Positions 16,340 to 23,704 of a stretch of 64,000 nt of DNA are shown in pieces (within the stretch, counting starts at the first letter, position 1; every line of letters begins with the position of its first letter). Position numbers and translations under genes: made by a program. The stretch spans positions 105,483 through 169,482 of the forward strand of contig CAJKVH010000003.1 of assembly GCA_905203305.1 (NCBI GenBank), given 5' to 3'. This stretch comes from an uncultured Eubacteriales bacterium (GTDB taxonomy: Bacteria > Bacillota > Clostridia > TANB77 > CAG-508). The notes beneath the pieces were generated by a model, which was not told where the DNA came from, did no database searches, and saw only the letters and a list, made by a program, of their open reading frames with translations.

Positions 16340-17227
16340 TTGAATAGTATTAATGAAATAAGATCAAAATTTGTAGTTGATAAAGTACCTGAAAAAAACA
16401 GAAAGGAAGAAAATAAAAATATAACTAATATAGAAATAAGTAAGTTGGTTGTCTTTAGAAAAGGGCAACCTTTTTCAATGTATGATAAAAATAAAAAAGA
16501 AGAAATGGAAGAAAGCATAAAAGAAAATGGAATTTTAGTGCCTATTATAGTTAGAAAAATAGAAAACGATAAATACGAAATTATATCAGGACATAACAGA
16601 GTAGAATGTGCAAAAGAGCTGGGATTTTCTACAATTCCATCTCAAATTGTGGATTGTGATGATGAAAAAGCAACATTAATAATGTTGGATACAAACTTAA
16701 ACAATAGGGAAAAAATACTACCTGTTGAAAAAGGCTATGCCTATAAACAAAGAAACAACATCATAAAAAATAGGCAAAACAATAGTAATATGAACGAATT
16801 TTACGATAATTCCACCGAGTGGAATGAAGAAGGAAAATCACAAATTTATAACTATATAAGACTAACGGAACTAATTAAGCCTTTACAGGAAAAAGTAAAT
16901 ATAGAGCAAATACCTATAAAAGCAGGAGTAGAAATATCATACTTAAATAAAGAAGAACAAGAAATTGTTAATCAAGTTATTGAAGATGAACAAATAAAAA
17001 TAACTGTTGCACAAGCACAGAAAATTAGATTAAAGAAAAATAATATTAGTTATGAAATTATACTTAAAATTATAAAAAATGAAAAAATTAAAGTAGAAAA
17101 GTTTACAGGAAGAATAGACAAAAGAGCAATGAAAATCTACAAAGATAGATTTAAAAACGATAAAGAATTTTCTGATTTAGTAATCAAATTATTAGATGAA
17201 TACTTTAGTAGCGAAGCGATAAGTTAA
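16340..17227 (+). CDS. ParB/Spo0J-like nuclease-fold DNA-binding protein
   Basis: 295 residues from a TTG start; GGAGAT lies 6 bases upstream. After an N-terminal arm of about 45 residues comes the ParB N-terminal domain: FSMYDKNKKEEMEESIKENG, I-V-P-I-I-V-R, and the CTP-binding type motif ISGHNRVECAKELG. The C-terminal half holds the helix-turn-helix region (GKSQIYNYIRLTELI). There is no ParA partner next to it, so it may act in replication control or relaxosome formation rather than partition. Directly followed by the candidate oriT. Confidence 0.85.
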   Translation: MNSINEIRSKFVVDKVPEKNRKEENKNITNIEISKLVVFRKGQPFSMYDKNKKEEMEESIKENGILVPIIVRKIENDKYEIISGHNRVECAKELGFSTIPSQIVDCDDEKATLIMLDTNLNNREKILPVEKGYAYKQRNNIIKNRQNNSNMNEFYDNSTEWNEEGKSQIYNYIRLTELIKPLQEKVNIEQIPIKAGVEISYLNKEEQEIVNQVIEDEQIKITVAQAQKIRLKKNNISYEIILKIIKNEKIKVEKFTGRIDKRAMKIYKDRFKNDKEFSDLVIKLLDEYFSSEAIS

Positions 17228-17236
17228 GCAAGATTC

Positions 17237-17298
17237 CTATTTGTAAGTACAAATAGAACGAAAAGTATAACTTTTCTTATTTAAGGGGAGGTGTCCCC
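17237..17298 (+). other. Candidate origin of transfer, three tandem hairpins
   Basis: Three perfect inverted repeats follow one another: CTATTTGTA/TACAAATAG (17237-17256), GAAAAGT/ACTTTTC (17260-17276) and GGGGA/TCCCC (17285-17298), then AAACCC. The block lies in the only non-coding gap of the mobilisation region, just upstream of mobC and the relaxase, the normal place of oriT. The GTGTCCCC-AAACCC stretch is the likely nick neighbourhood; this is inference. Confidence 0.6.
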
Positions 17299-17336
17299 AA
17301 ACCCTTCATAAAATTTTTAGGTGGAGAGGAGAGTAA

Positions 17337-17645
17337 TTGAAAAAAACTGAAAGAATTGAAATTAGATTAACTCCTGAAGAAAAAACAATGATTATAAACA
17401 ATAGTGTAAAAGCTAATACAACAATTTCAGAGTATCTAATTAAAAGTGCTACTAAAAAAGAAATTGTAGTTATCAATGATCTTGATAAATTAGTAATTCA
17501 ATTAAGAAAGCTAGGAAATAATGTAAATCAATTAACAAAACTAGCAAATGGAAGAGTTATAACTTGTGTTGAATTGGGAGGAGTAAAAAAGGAGTTAAGT
17601 AAAATATGGCAATCATTAAATTCATTAATAACAAGGTCGGATTAA
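17337..17645 (+). CDS. mobC: MobC-like relaxosome accessory protein
   Basis: 102 residues from a TTG start behind GGAGAGGAGAG. The N-terminal ribbon (RIEIRLTPEEKTMI) and the motif NTTISEYLIKSA are ribbon-helix-helix, and LRKLGNNVNQLTKLANGRVI is the MobC signature. MobC binds oriT and helps the relaxase open the strands. The gene overlaps the relaxase gene by 40 bases. Confidence 0.88.
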   Translation: MKKTERIEIRLTPEEKTMIINNSVKANTTISEYLIKSATKKEIVVINDLDKLVIQLRKLGNNVNQLTKLANGRVITCVELGGVKKELSKIWQSLNSLITRSD

Positions 17646-18553
17646 AGAAAACTTTAAATTATATTTGCAAAGAAGAGAAAACTAATAACAAGTTTATTTC
17701 AGGAAAAGATTGCATGGTAGAAAATGCTTATGAAGAAATGATGGCTATAAAAAGTATGTATGGTAAAACAAAAGGTAGAGAAAAATTACATTTTGTTCAA
17801 GCATTTAGTCCAAATGATGAGTTGAGTTATGAAACAGCACACGAAATAGCAATGAAAATAGCAGAAAAATATTTTAAAGGTTATCAAGTTGTTGTAGCAA
17901 CTCATCAAGATAAGGAACATATACATTCACACTTTGTTGTGAATACAGTAAATTTTGAAATAGGTAAAAAGATACAATTTTCTAATAAAGATTTAGAAAG
18001 CTTAAAAGCATATTCTAATAAATTATGCATTGAGCAAGGATTATCTATAACAAGAGAAAAATCAAGTGTAGATGATATAAGAATTAATGAATATAAAGCA
18101 AAACAAAAGGGTATTAGTTGGAAAGAAAAGTTAGAAAAAAGTATTGATATTGCTATGGAAAAATCAAATAATAAATTTGAATTTTTTAAAGCAATGAACG
18201 AGCTAGGATATAAAGTTACATGGATTAAAGAAAGAAAAAATATTACATATACAACTTCAGATGGCTATAAATGCAGAGATAGAAAATTACATAATGAAAA
18301 GTATTTAAAAGAAAATATGGAAGCATATTTTAAAGAAAAATATAAAGCAAGAATTAAAGGAGTAAAAAAATATGAAAGGCATACTCGATATAGGAGTATG
18401 TCTTTAACTTTGGCTGAATTAATCAAACAGTTCAAAAGAAAAGAAGATGAAAATGATATTACACATCATTATGAATTAAATGAAAGTGCTAAAAAACAAT
18501 ATGCAATGGAAATACATTATAGCTTAGAAGAACTAGAAGATATGGAAATGTAG
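17606..18553 (+). CDS. MobP-type relaxase
   Basis: 315 residues, GGAG upstream of the ATG inside mobC. The metal-binding histidine motif is clear: H100-x-D102-x-x-H105-x-H107-x-H109-F-V-V-N; Y19 in the LNYI context is the candidate nicking tyrosine. It cuts one strand at oriT and is carried with the DNA into the recipient through the coupling protein. At 315 residues it is short, with only about 140 residues after the catalytic domain. The final ten residues SLEELEDMEM match the acidic tail found on ArdA, the JAB protein and others. Confidence 0.92.
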   Translation: MAIIKFINNKVGLKKTLNYICKEEKTNNKFISGKDCMVENAYEEMMAIKSMYGKTKGREKLHFVQAFSPNDELSYETAHEIAMKIAEKYFKGYQVVVATHQDKEHIHSHFVVNTVNFEIGKKIQFSNKDLESLKAYSNKLCIEQGLSITREKSSVDDIRINEYKAKQKGISWKEKLEKSIDIAMEKSNNKFEFFKAMNELGYKVTWIKERKNITYTTSDGYKCRDRKLHNEKYLKENMEAYFKEKYKARIKGVKKYERHTRYRSMSLTLAELIKQFKRKEDENDITHHYELNESAKKQYAMEIHYSLEELEDMEM

Positions 18554-18580
18554 GAGGCGGTAGTAATTGAGAAGCAAAAT

Positions 18581-18916
18581 ATGTATGTTCTTATAGTAGA
18601 AAATGAAAAAAATCCTGAATTAAAAAGAATTCCAAACAGACTTGAAACATTAAGAAAAATTGTAGAAAATGAATATATAGATGTTATTAAATATAAAGAT
18701 GTCTTAATAGTTTTTGATGAGGAGGGGTATAAAAAATTATTACCAATAAATAGGACTATAGATGGTCTAAATATAAGAGGAACTTTTATTATTACGGGTA
18801 ATGATGAAAAAAATCAGGATTTTAAAGATTTAACAAAAGAACAAATAGAAGAATATACGAAAAAATTTCAATTAGAACAAGAAAATCAAATGGAAGAAGG
18901 AGAAGAGCTAGAATGA
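18581..18916 (+). CDS. Stand-alone DUF3846 protein
   Basis: 111 residues. Strand-rich start MYVLIVENEKNPELKRIPN, then a central VLIVFDEEG and a TFIITGNDEKN segment, and LTKEQIEEYTKKF near the end: the DUF3846 pattern also seen at the C-terminus of ArdA in this element. Function unknown. The end is very acidic (EEGEELE). GGAGG lies about 24 bases before the ATG, so a non-standard start upstream cannot be excluded. Its stop overlaps the next start (ATGA). Confidence 0.75.
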   Translation: MYVLIVENEKNPELKRIPNRLETLRKIVENEYIDVIKYKDVLIVFDEEGYKKLLPINRTIDGLNIRGTFIITGNDEKNQDFKDLTKEQIEEYTKKFQLEQENQMEEGEELE

Positions 18917-20718
18917 GAAAAAGAAAAATTGGAATAATAGCTTTTTTATCTATATTAAATATTCCTGTTAGCATTGTTTTTAGTACAATAATTCATTCAA
19001 AACTTTCTAATATAGAATTTTCACAAATAGTAGTAAATAAACAGATTTTACTGCTATTTTTTCTTATCTATATGCTAATTGAAACAACAATTATAATTCT
19101 TTTCGGATTTGGAAGTAAAAATGTTTTTGAAAGTGGAATAGTAAATATAACAGATAAATTAAAGACTCCAGAAGTGATGGGGCAAGGGCAACATGGAACA
19201 GCAAGATGGCTAAGTAAAAAAGAATTTAAAAAATTTTTTAAATGTAATTCACTATCAAAGGAAAATACAGAAGAATTCAATTCAGGTGGAATTATTGTAG
19301 GATACGAAAAGGACAAAAAGCAAGAAAGGATTTATTACATTGATGATAATATTCATAGTTTAGTTGTAGGAGCTACAAGAAGTGGTAAAACAAGAAGTAT
19401 AGTATTACAGACAGTTGGAAACTTAGGATTAGCAGGAGAGAGTATGATTATTTCAGATCCTAAAGCTGAAATTTATCATTACACTTCAGAATTTTTGAAA
19501 AAGCAGGGTTATAAAATAATAACCTTAGATTTTAAGAATCCAACAAAAAGTACAAGATATAATTTTTTACAACCTGTTATAGATGCAGTAAATAACGGAG
19601 ATGTTAAAAAAGCTGAAGAGTACACTTGGGATATTACTCAAAGCTTAGTAGGAAATGAAGATACAAAAATGGAAAAAATATGGAGAGATGGAGAGATGTC
19701 AGTTATTGCAGGAGCAATCATGAGTGTTGTTTTTGACAATAAAGAGCATCCTGAATATCAAAATTTAACAAATGTGTATTCTTTTATTTCAGAAATGTGT
19801 AGAACAGTTGGACAGACAATGCCGATAAATAAATATATTGAAAATTTACCACCTGATCATCCTTCAAGTACAATATTTAATATTGCAAGGATTGCACCTG
19901 AAAAAACTAGAGGCTCTTTTTTTACATCTGCTTTAACAACATTAAGATTATTTACAAGTAAAAGCATATACGGAATGACTTGCAAAAGTGATTTTAATTT
20001 AAAACAAGCAGGAGAGGAAAAAACAGTTACTTATATTATTTTACCTGATGAAAAAACGACTTATTATTCTTTAGCAAGTTTATTTGTATATCAAAATTAT
20101 GTATCACTTGTAGAAAGTGCAGATGAACGAGGAGGAGAATTAAAAACAAGAGTAAATTACATATTAGATGAGTTTGGAAATTTTACAACAATACCTGCTT
20201 TTAGCAATATGCTTACTGTAGCAGGAGGGAGAAAAATAAGATTTAATTTATTTCTTCAATCTTTTTCACAACTGGATAACAAGTATGGAAAAGAAGTTGC
20301 AGAAAATATTAGAGATAACTGCCAAACTTGGATATATTTAAAAACAGCAAGTAATGAAACAGCAAGTATAATTTCAAAAAAATTAGGAACTTATACTACT
20401 TCTAGTTATAGCAGATCTAGTAGCTATACAAAATATCAAAGTGGTAGTAATTCAGAGTCAATGAACTTAATAAGCAGAGCATTACTAACAGAAGATGAAA
20501 TTTTAAGAATAGAAAGACCTTATGTTTTAGTCATTCAAACAGGATTATATCCTATAATAACAAAATTGCCTGATATTTCTAAGTGGAGATTTAATAAATT
20601 GTTTGGAATGGGAAATCAAGAAGAAAATAGGCAACTAAGATTAGAACGAGAACAAACAAGAGAGCAAAAAGAAATTGAAGATATAAAACTATGGGGAATA
20701 TGGAATTTATATAGATAG
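18913..20718 (+). CDS. VirD4-type coupling protein (T4CP)
   Basis: 601 residues. Two N-terminal membrane helices (about 7-28 and 40-61), then GQGQHGTARWLSKKEF (the usual linker motif of Firmicutes T4CPs), Walker A GATRSGKT at about 153-160, SDPKAEIY, and Walker B ILDEFGN near 419. It links the relaxosome to the secretion channel and pumps DNA and protein substrates. A serine/tyrosine-rich loop lies near 495-515. It is coupled to the gene upstream by a 4-base overlap. Confidence 0.95.
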   Translation: MRKRKIGIIAFLSILNIPVSIVFSTIIHSKLSNIEFSQIVVNKQILLLFFLIYMLIETTIIILFGFGSKNVFESGIVNITDKLKTPEVMGQGQHGTARWLSKKEFKKFFKCNSLSKENTEEFNSGGIIVGYEKDKKQERIYYIDDNIHSLVVGATRSGKTRSIVLQTVGNLGLAGESMIISDPKAEIYHYTSEFLKKQGYKIITLDFKNPTKSTRYNFLQPVIDAVNNGDVKKAEEYTWDITQSLVGNEDTKMEKIWRDGEMSVIAGAIMSVVFDNKEHPEYQNLTNVYSFISEMCRTVGQTMPINKYIENLPPDHPSSTIFNIARIAPEKTRGSFFTSALTTLRLFTSKSIYGMTCKSDFNLKQAGEEKTVTYIILPDEKTTYYSLASLFVYQNYVSLVESADERGGELKTRVNYILDEFGNFTTIPAFSNMLTVAGGRKIRFNLFLQSFSQLDNKYGKEVAENIRDNCQTWIYLKTASNETASIISKKLGTYTTSSYSRSSSYTKYQSGSNSESMNLISRALLTEDEILRIERPYVLVIQTGLYPIITKLPDISKWRFNKLFGMGNQEENRQLRLEREQTREQKEIEDIKLWGIWNLYR

Positions 20719-20730
20719 GAGAATTTATGT

Positions 20731-21081
20731 ATGAGAGAAAAGATAAAAGAAAAAATAAAAAAATATACAAGAAAAATAGGAAAAGCAGGACTTGTTATAA
20801 CAAGTCTTTTATGTTGCACAAGTACTTGTTTTGCAGGAGTGCAAGACAGCAAAATTGCAACAGGTACACAAAATTTAATAACAGATTTAACTAATTGGTT
20901 ATTAATTTTAGCTCCAACATTAACAATTTTATTAGTGGGATACTATTTATTAAGAAAATCATCTAGTGATGATATGGACGGAAAGAGATGGGACAATAGA
21001 ATTAAAATAGCAATAATTTGTTGTGTAGGTGTAGTCGTTGCAAGTGGATTAATTAACTTAATCATAGGATATTATAGATAA
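20731..21081 (+). CDS. VirB2/TrbC-like pilin or small T4SS membrane protein
   Basis: 116 residues: a basic N-terminus, signal-like helix (KAGLVITSLLCCTSTCFAG), then two hydrophobic helices separated by the charged loop RKSSSDDMDGKRWDNR. This is the layout of VirB2-like proteins in Firmicutes conjugation operons. Placed between the coupling protein and the VirB6-like protein, as expected. Confidence 0.8.
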   Translation: MREKIKEKIKKYTRKIGKAGLVITSLLCCTSTCFAGVQDSKIATGTQNLITDLTNWLLILAPTLTILLVGYYLLRKSSSDDMDGKRWDNRIKIAIICCVGVVVASGLINLIIGYYR

Positions 21082-21096
21082 TAGGAGGTACATTTT

Positions 21097-21954
21097 TTGG
21101 AATCAATTTTAACTGGACTAATAACCAGTATAATTGGTGGAGCAGATAATGTTATAAATTCAGCTTTTAATGGCTTAATTGATATGTGCTTTAATTCAGA
21201 AAACTATTTAACTACAAACTTTGGAAGTAGTGTAATAAGTTTTTCTAATTTAAAAGCATTAATTTTAAGCTTATCAATTTCTTTGATAGTGTTAAAATTT
21301 TTGAAAAAGGGTTTTGATATGTATGTAATGTGGACTGATGGAGAATCAGATACTCCACCACTTACATACATTGTTTATTTTATAAGAGCAATAGTAGTAG
21401 CAGTTAGTTTTTCTATTTTGTATGATTGGGTTATTCAAGTGGCTACTTCATTTGGAAACTCAATACTGAATGCGATGAATTTTACTGATAATGTATCTTT
21501 AACAACAACTATTGCAAATATAGCAACAACAGGACTATTTACAGCAATAGTAGCTCTAATAGCAATGATATTGTTATTTGTTTTATACATACAATTTCTT
21601 ATGCGAAGTTTAGAGATGTTTGTATTAAAATTAGGATTTCCTTTAGCTTGTGTCGGATTAGTAAATCCTGATGGAGGAGTTTTTAAATCTTATTCAGAGA
21701 AATTATTTAAAAGTGTACTAACAGTTTTAGTGCAAATTATATTATGCAAGATAGCAATAATATTAATTCTAAATGTAAAAATGTTATTTGGTATTGCAGC
21801 AATTATAATGGCAATAAAAACTCCTAAATTCATACAAGAATTTATGCTTGGTGGAGGAACAGGAGGTATTAGTAATGTAATAGTTACTACTAGTAAGACA
21901 ATGGAATTGTCTAGTCAAATAAAAAGAAAGTTTAGTCAATTAAAGAAAGGATAA
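21097..21954 (+). CDS. VirB6/TrbL-like polytopic conjugation protein
   Basis: 285 residues from a TTG start with GGAGGT upstream. Several transmembrane helices (around 45-65, 90-110, 145-170, 205-235) with the VirB6-like middle and a glycine-rich C-terminal segment (LGGGTGGISNVIVTTSK). VirB6-type proteins form part of the inner membrane channel. Its stop is 2 bases from the next start. Confidence 0.82.
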   Translation: MESILTGLITSIIGGADNVINSAFNGLIDMCFNSENYLTTNFGSSVISFSNLKALILSLSISLIVLKFLKKGFDMYVMWTDGESDTPPLTYIVYFIRAIVVAVSFSILYDWVIQVATSFGNSILNAMNFTDNVSLTTTIANIATTGLFTAIVALIAMILLFVLYIQFLMRSLEMFVLKLGFPLACVGLVNPDGGVFKSYSEKLFKSVLTVLVQIILCKIAIILILNVKMLFGIAAIIMAIKTPKFIQEFMLGGGTGGISNVIVTTSKTMELSSQIKRKFSQLKKG

Positions 21955-21956
21955 GT

Positions 21957-22232
21957 ATGGAAATACTAGATGAAATAATAAGTTTGTTGAGAGTTGTGAT
22001 AATACCACTTGGAGTTACATTTCGAGTGATATTTTGTTTAACAAAGATGATATACGATGAAGATGCTCAAGGGACATATAAAAAGAAAATAAAAAACACA
22101 ATAGTTTTTGGGATTATTGCAGAATTGATTTTTGTAATTTTAGCATTAGTTCAAAATTATTATGGATATACAACTTTACCTGATCATTTCTCAGGAGGTG
22201 GCTCAGGAGGAGGTGGTGGTGGAGGTTGGTAA
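21957..22232 (+). CDS. Small two-helix T4SS membrane protein with glycine tail
   Basis: 91 residues: membrane helices at about 8-28 and 46-68, a basic cytoplasmic loop (YKKKIKNT) and a low-complexity tail FSGGGSGGGGGGGW. Its place between VirB6-like and PrgI genes suggests a channel component. I do not recognise the family; glycine tails ending in tryptophan are unusual. Confidence 0.65.
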   Translation: MEILDEIISLLRVVIIPLGVTFRVIFCLTKMIYDEDAQGTYKKKIKNTIVFGIIAELIFVILALVQNYYGYTTLPDHFSGGGSGGGGGGGW

Positions 22233-22264
22233 ACTCCACAAACATTGAAATAAGGAGGCTTTAA

Positions 22265-22603
22265 ATGAACGAACATGATAATGAATATAAGCTATATATA
22301 CCAACTAATGTAAAGACCAGATTAGAATTTTTTAAAGGTTATGGGGTAAAAGAACTTATATCAACAGTAATAGTTTTAGTTGCTTTATTACCAATTAGTT
22401 TTATAGTCTATAAATTAAAAGATAATTTTTTATTACCAGTTGTAATTGAATTTATAGGAGTAGCAGGAACAATTATTACAACTACAAAAGATGATAATAA
22501 CTTATGTGTTGTAAGTCAGATAAAATACATTATTGATTTTAGTAAAATTCAAAAGCAGTATAGATATAAATATTACAATAAATGGAGGGATGATATTGTT
22601 TAA
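22265..22603 (+). CDS. PrgI family conjugation protein
   Basis: 112 residues; AAGGAGG upstream. Starts NEHDNEYKLYIPTNVKTR and EFFKGYGVKEL, followed by two adjacent membrane helices and a short cytoplasmic tail, the PrgI family pattern (the VirB3-like partner of VirB4 in Gram-positive systems). It overlaps the next start by 8 bases. Confidence 0.88.
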   Translation: MNEHDNEYKLYIPTNVKTRLEFFKGYGVKELISTVIVLVALLPISFIVYKLKDNFLLPVVIEFIGVAGTIITTTKDDNNLCVVSQIKYIIDFSKIQKQYRYKYYNKWRDDIV

Positions 22604-23189
22604 TTTATTTAAGAAAAAAGATAAAGAAAAAACTTGTAATGAAGAAGTTGGCATATTGGATATTAGAAATAATTATATTTATACACGAGATGGAAATGTA
22701 ATTTCAGGAATAAAAATATATTCAATAAATACACAACTTTTAACAGATAGAGAAAAAGAAAATTTAATAAATGATTTATCTGCTGAACTATCATCAGAAC
22801 AAGAAGATATTAAATACTTTAATATTGCAAGAGCAGTTGATATTTCTCCATTGCAAGAATATTTGTCAGAAATAATAGGTACAACGGATAATGCAATTCA
22901 AAAGAGATTACTAAAAACACACTTAAAAGAAGTTCAAAGAATGTCTTTAAATGGAGAAATAGTGGAAAGGCAGAGTTTTATAATGATTAATTCTAAAAAG
23001 ACTGATAATTGCGAGAAAGACTTATTAAAGAGGTGTATGGAATTAAGTAATAAATTTGAAAGATGCGATATTAAAACAGAGATATTAGATGAAGCTTCAC
23101 TAATACAGTTATGCAATAGTTTTTTAAATATGAATTATGCACATAGAGAAGAATCTGATATTGAAGATAGAGTTGTAATGCTGAAATGA
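22596..23189 (+). CDS. Protein related to the VirB4 N-terminal domain
   Basis: 197 residues from a TTG at 22596 that has GGAGGG 6 bases upstream (an ATG 6 bases earlier abuts that site). It contains the N-terminal VirB4-like pattern: YIYTRDGNVISGIKIYSIN, LSAELSSEQEDIKYFNIARA, LNGEIVERQSFIMI and a C-terminal helix LIQLCNSFLNMNYAHREE. It has no Walker motifs. The full VirB4 downstream has its own N-terminal domain, so this looks like a separate accessory protein rather than half of a broken gene. Confidence 0.65.
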   Translation: MFNLFKKKDKEKTCNEEVGILDIRNNYIYTRDGNVISGIKIYSINTQLLTDREKENLINDLSAELSSEQEDIKYFNIARAVDISPLQEYLSEIIGTTDNAIQKRLLKTHLKEVQRMSLNGEIVERQSFIMINSKKTDNCEKDLLKRCMELSNKFERCDIKTEILDEASLIQLCNSFLNMNYAHREESDIEDRVVMLK

Positions 23190-23218
23190 TTGAAGAATAA
23201 AAGATAAAGTGATATAAT
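23190..23218 (+). promoter_or_regulatory. Promoter of the 116-residue cargo gene
   Basis: TTGAAG (23190-23195), 17 bases, TATAAT (23213-23218) with TGA before the -10 box, inside the transfer operon. Confidence 0.6.
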
Positions 23219-23251
23219 TTACCATAGAAATAGTTTGAAAGTAGGTTTAGT

Positions 23252-23602
23252 ATGATTTTTTTTGAAAAAATGAAAAAATGGTTTAATAAAAATAAAAAAT
23301 ATGTTCTGATAGGTGGAACTGTTCTTTTAACAGTAGGTTCAGGTATAGCATATGTTATTTACAAGAAAGGTAAAGTTTCATTTGAAGATTGGGTAAAAAT
23401 GGCACCTACAGAAGAATTAAAGGAAGCCTATGAAAAATTGCGATTGGAAATATTTTGTAAAACAGGAGATAAACCACCTGAGATGGAACGAATAAGTCGT
23501 GAGTTAGGAGAAAGAGGTGCAAAAGAGTGGTTTGAAAAACATCCTCCAAATTTAGATCCTAATTTTAGATGGACTGATGCAAATAGATGGGAAAAAGATT
23601 AA
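23252..23602 (+). CDS. Membrane-anchored 116-residue protein inserted in the transfer operon
   Basis: A basic N-terminus, one membrane helix at about 20-38 (YVLIGGTVLLTVGSGIAYVIY), then about 75 polar residues with the block APTEELKEAYEKLRLEIF, a tryptophan-containing GAKEWFEKHPPNLD and WTDANRWEKD at the end. Not recognised. It has a promoter of its own and a terminator after it, so it is a self-contained unit between two VirB4-related genes. Entry exclusion or another plasmid-protection role would fit the place but is speculation. Confidence 0.6.
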   Translation: MIFFEKMKKWFNKNKKYVLIGGTVLLTVGSGIAYVIYKKGKVSFEDWVKMAPTEELKEAYEKLRLEIFCKTGDKPPEMERISRELGERGAKEWFEKHPPNLDPNFRWTDANRWEKD

Positions 23603-23646
23603 AAGATGTGTTAATAAAAAATTAATTTAATTATTAAATCATATTA

Positions 23647-23679
23647 AAAGATTATCAGAGAAATGATAGTCTTTTTTTG
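23647..23679 (+). terminator. Terminator directly before a ribosome binding site (5 of 7)
   Basis: AAAGATTATCA pairs with TGATAGTCTTT (one wobble), T run, then AAGGAGG of virB4 after about 11 bases. Confidence 0.8.
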
Positions 23680-23704
23680 TTGCAAAAAAGGAGGAATAAT
23701 TTAT

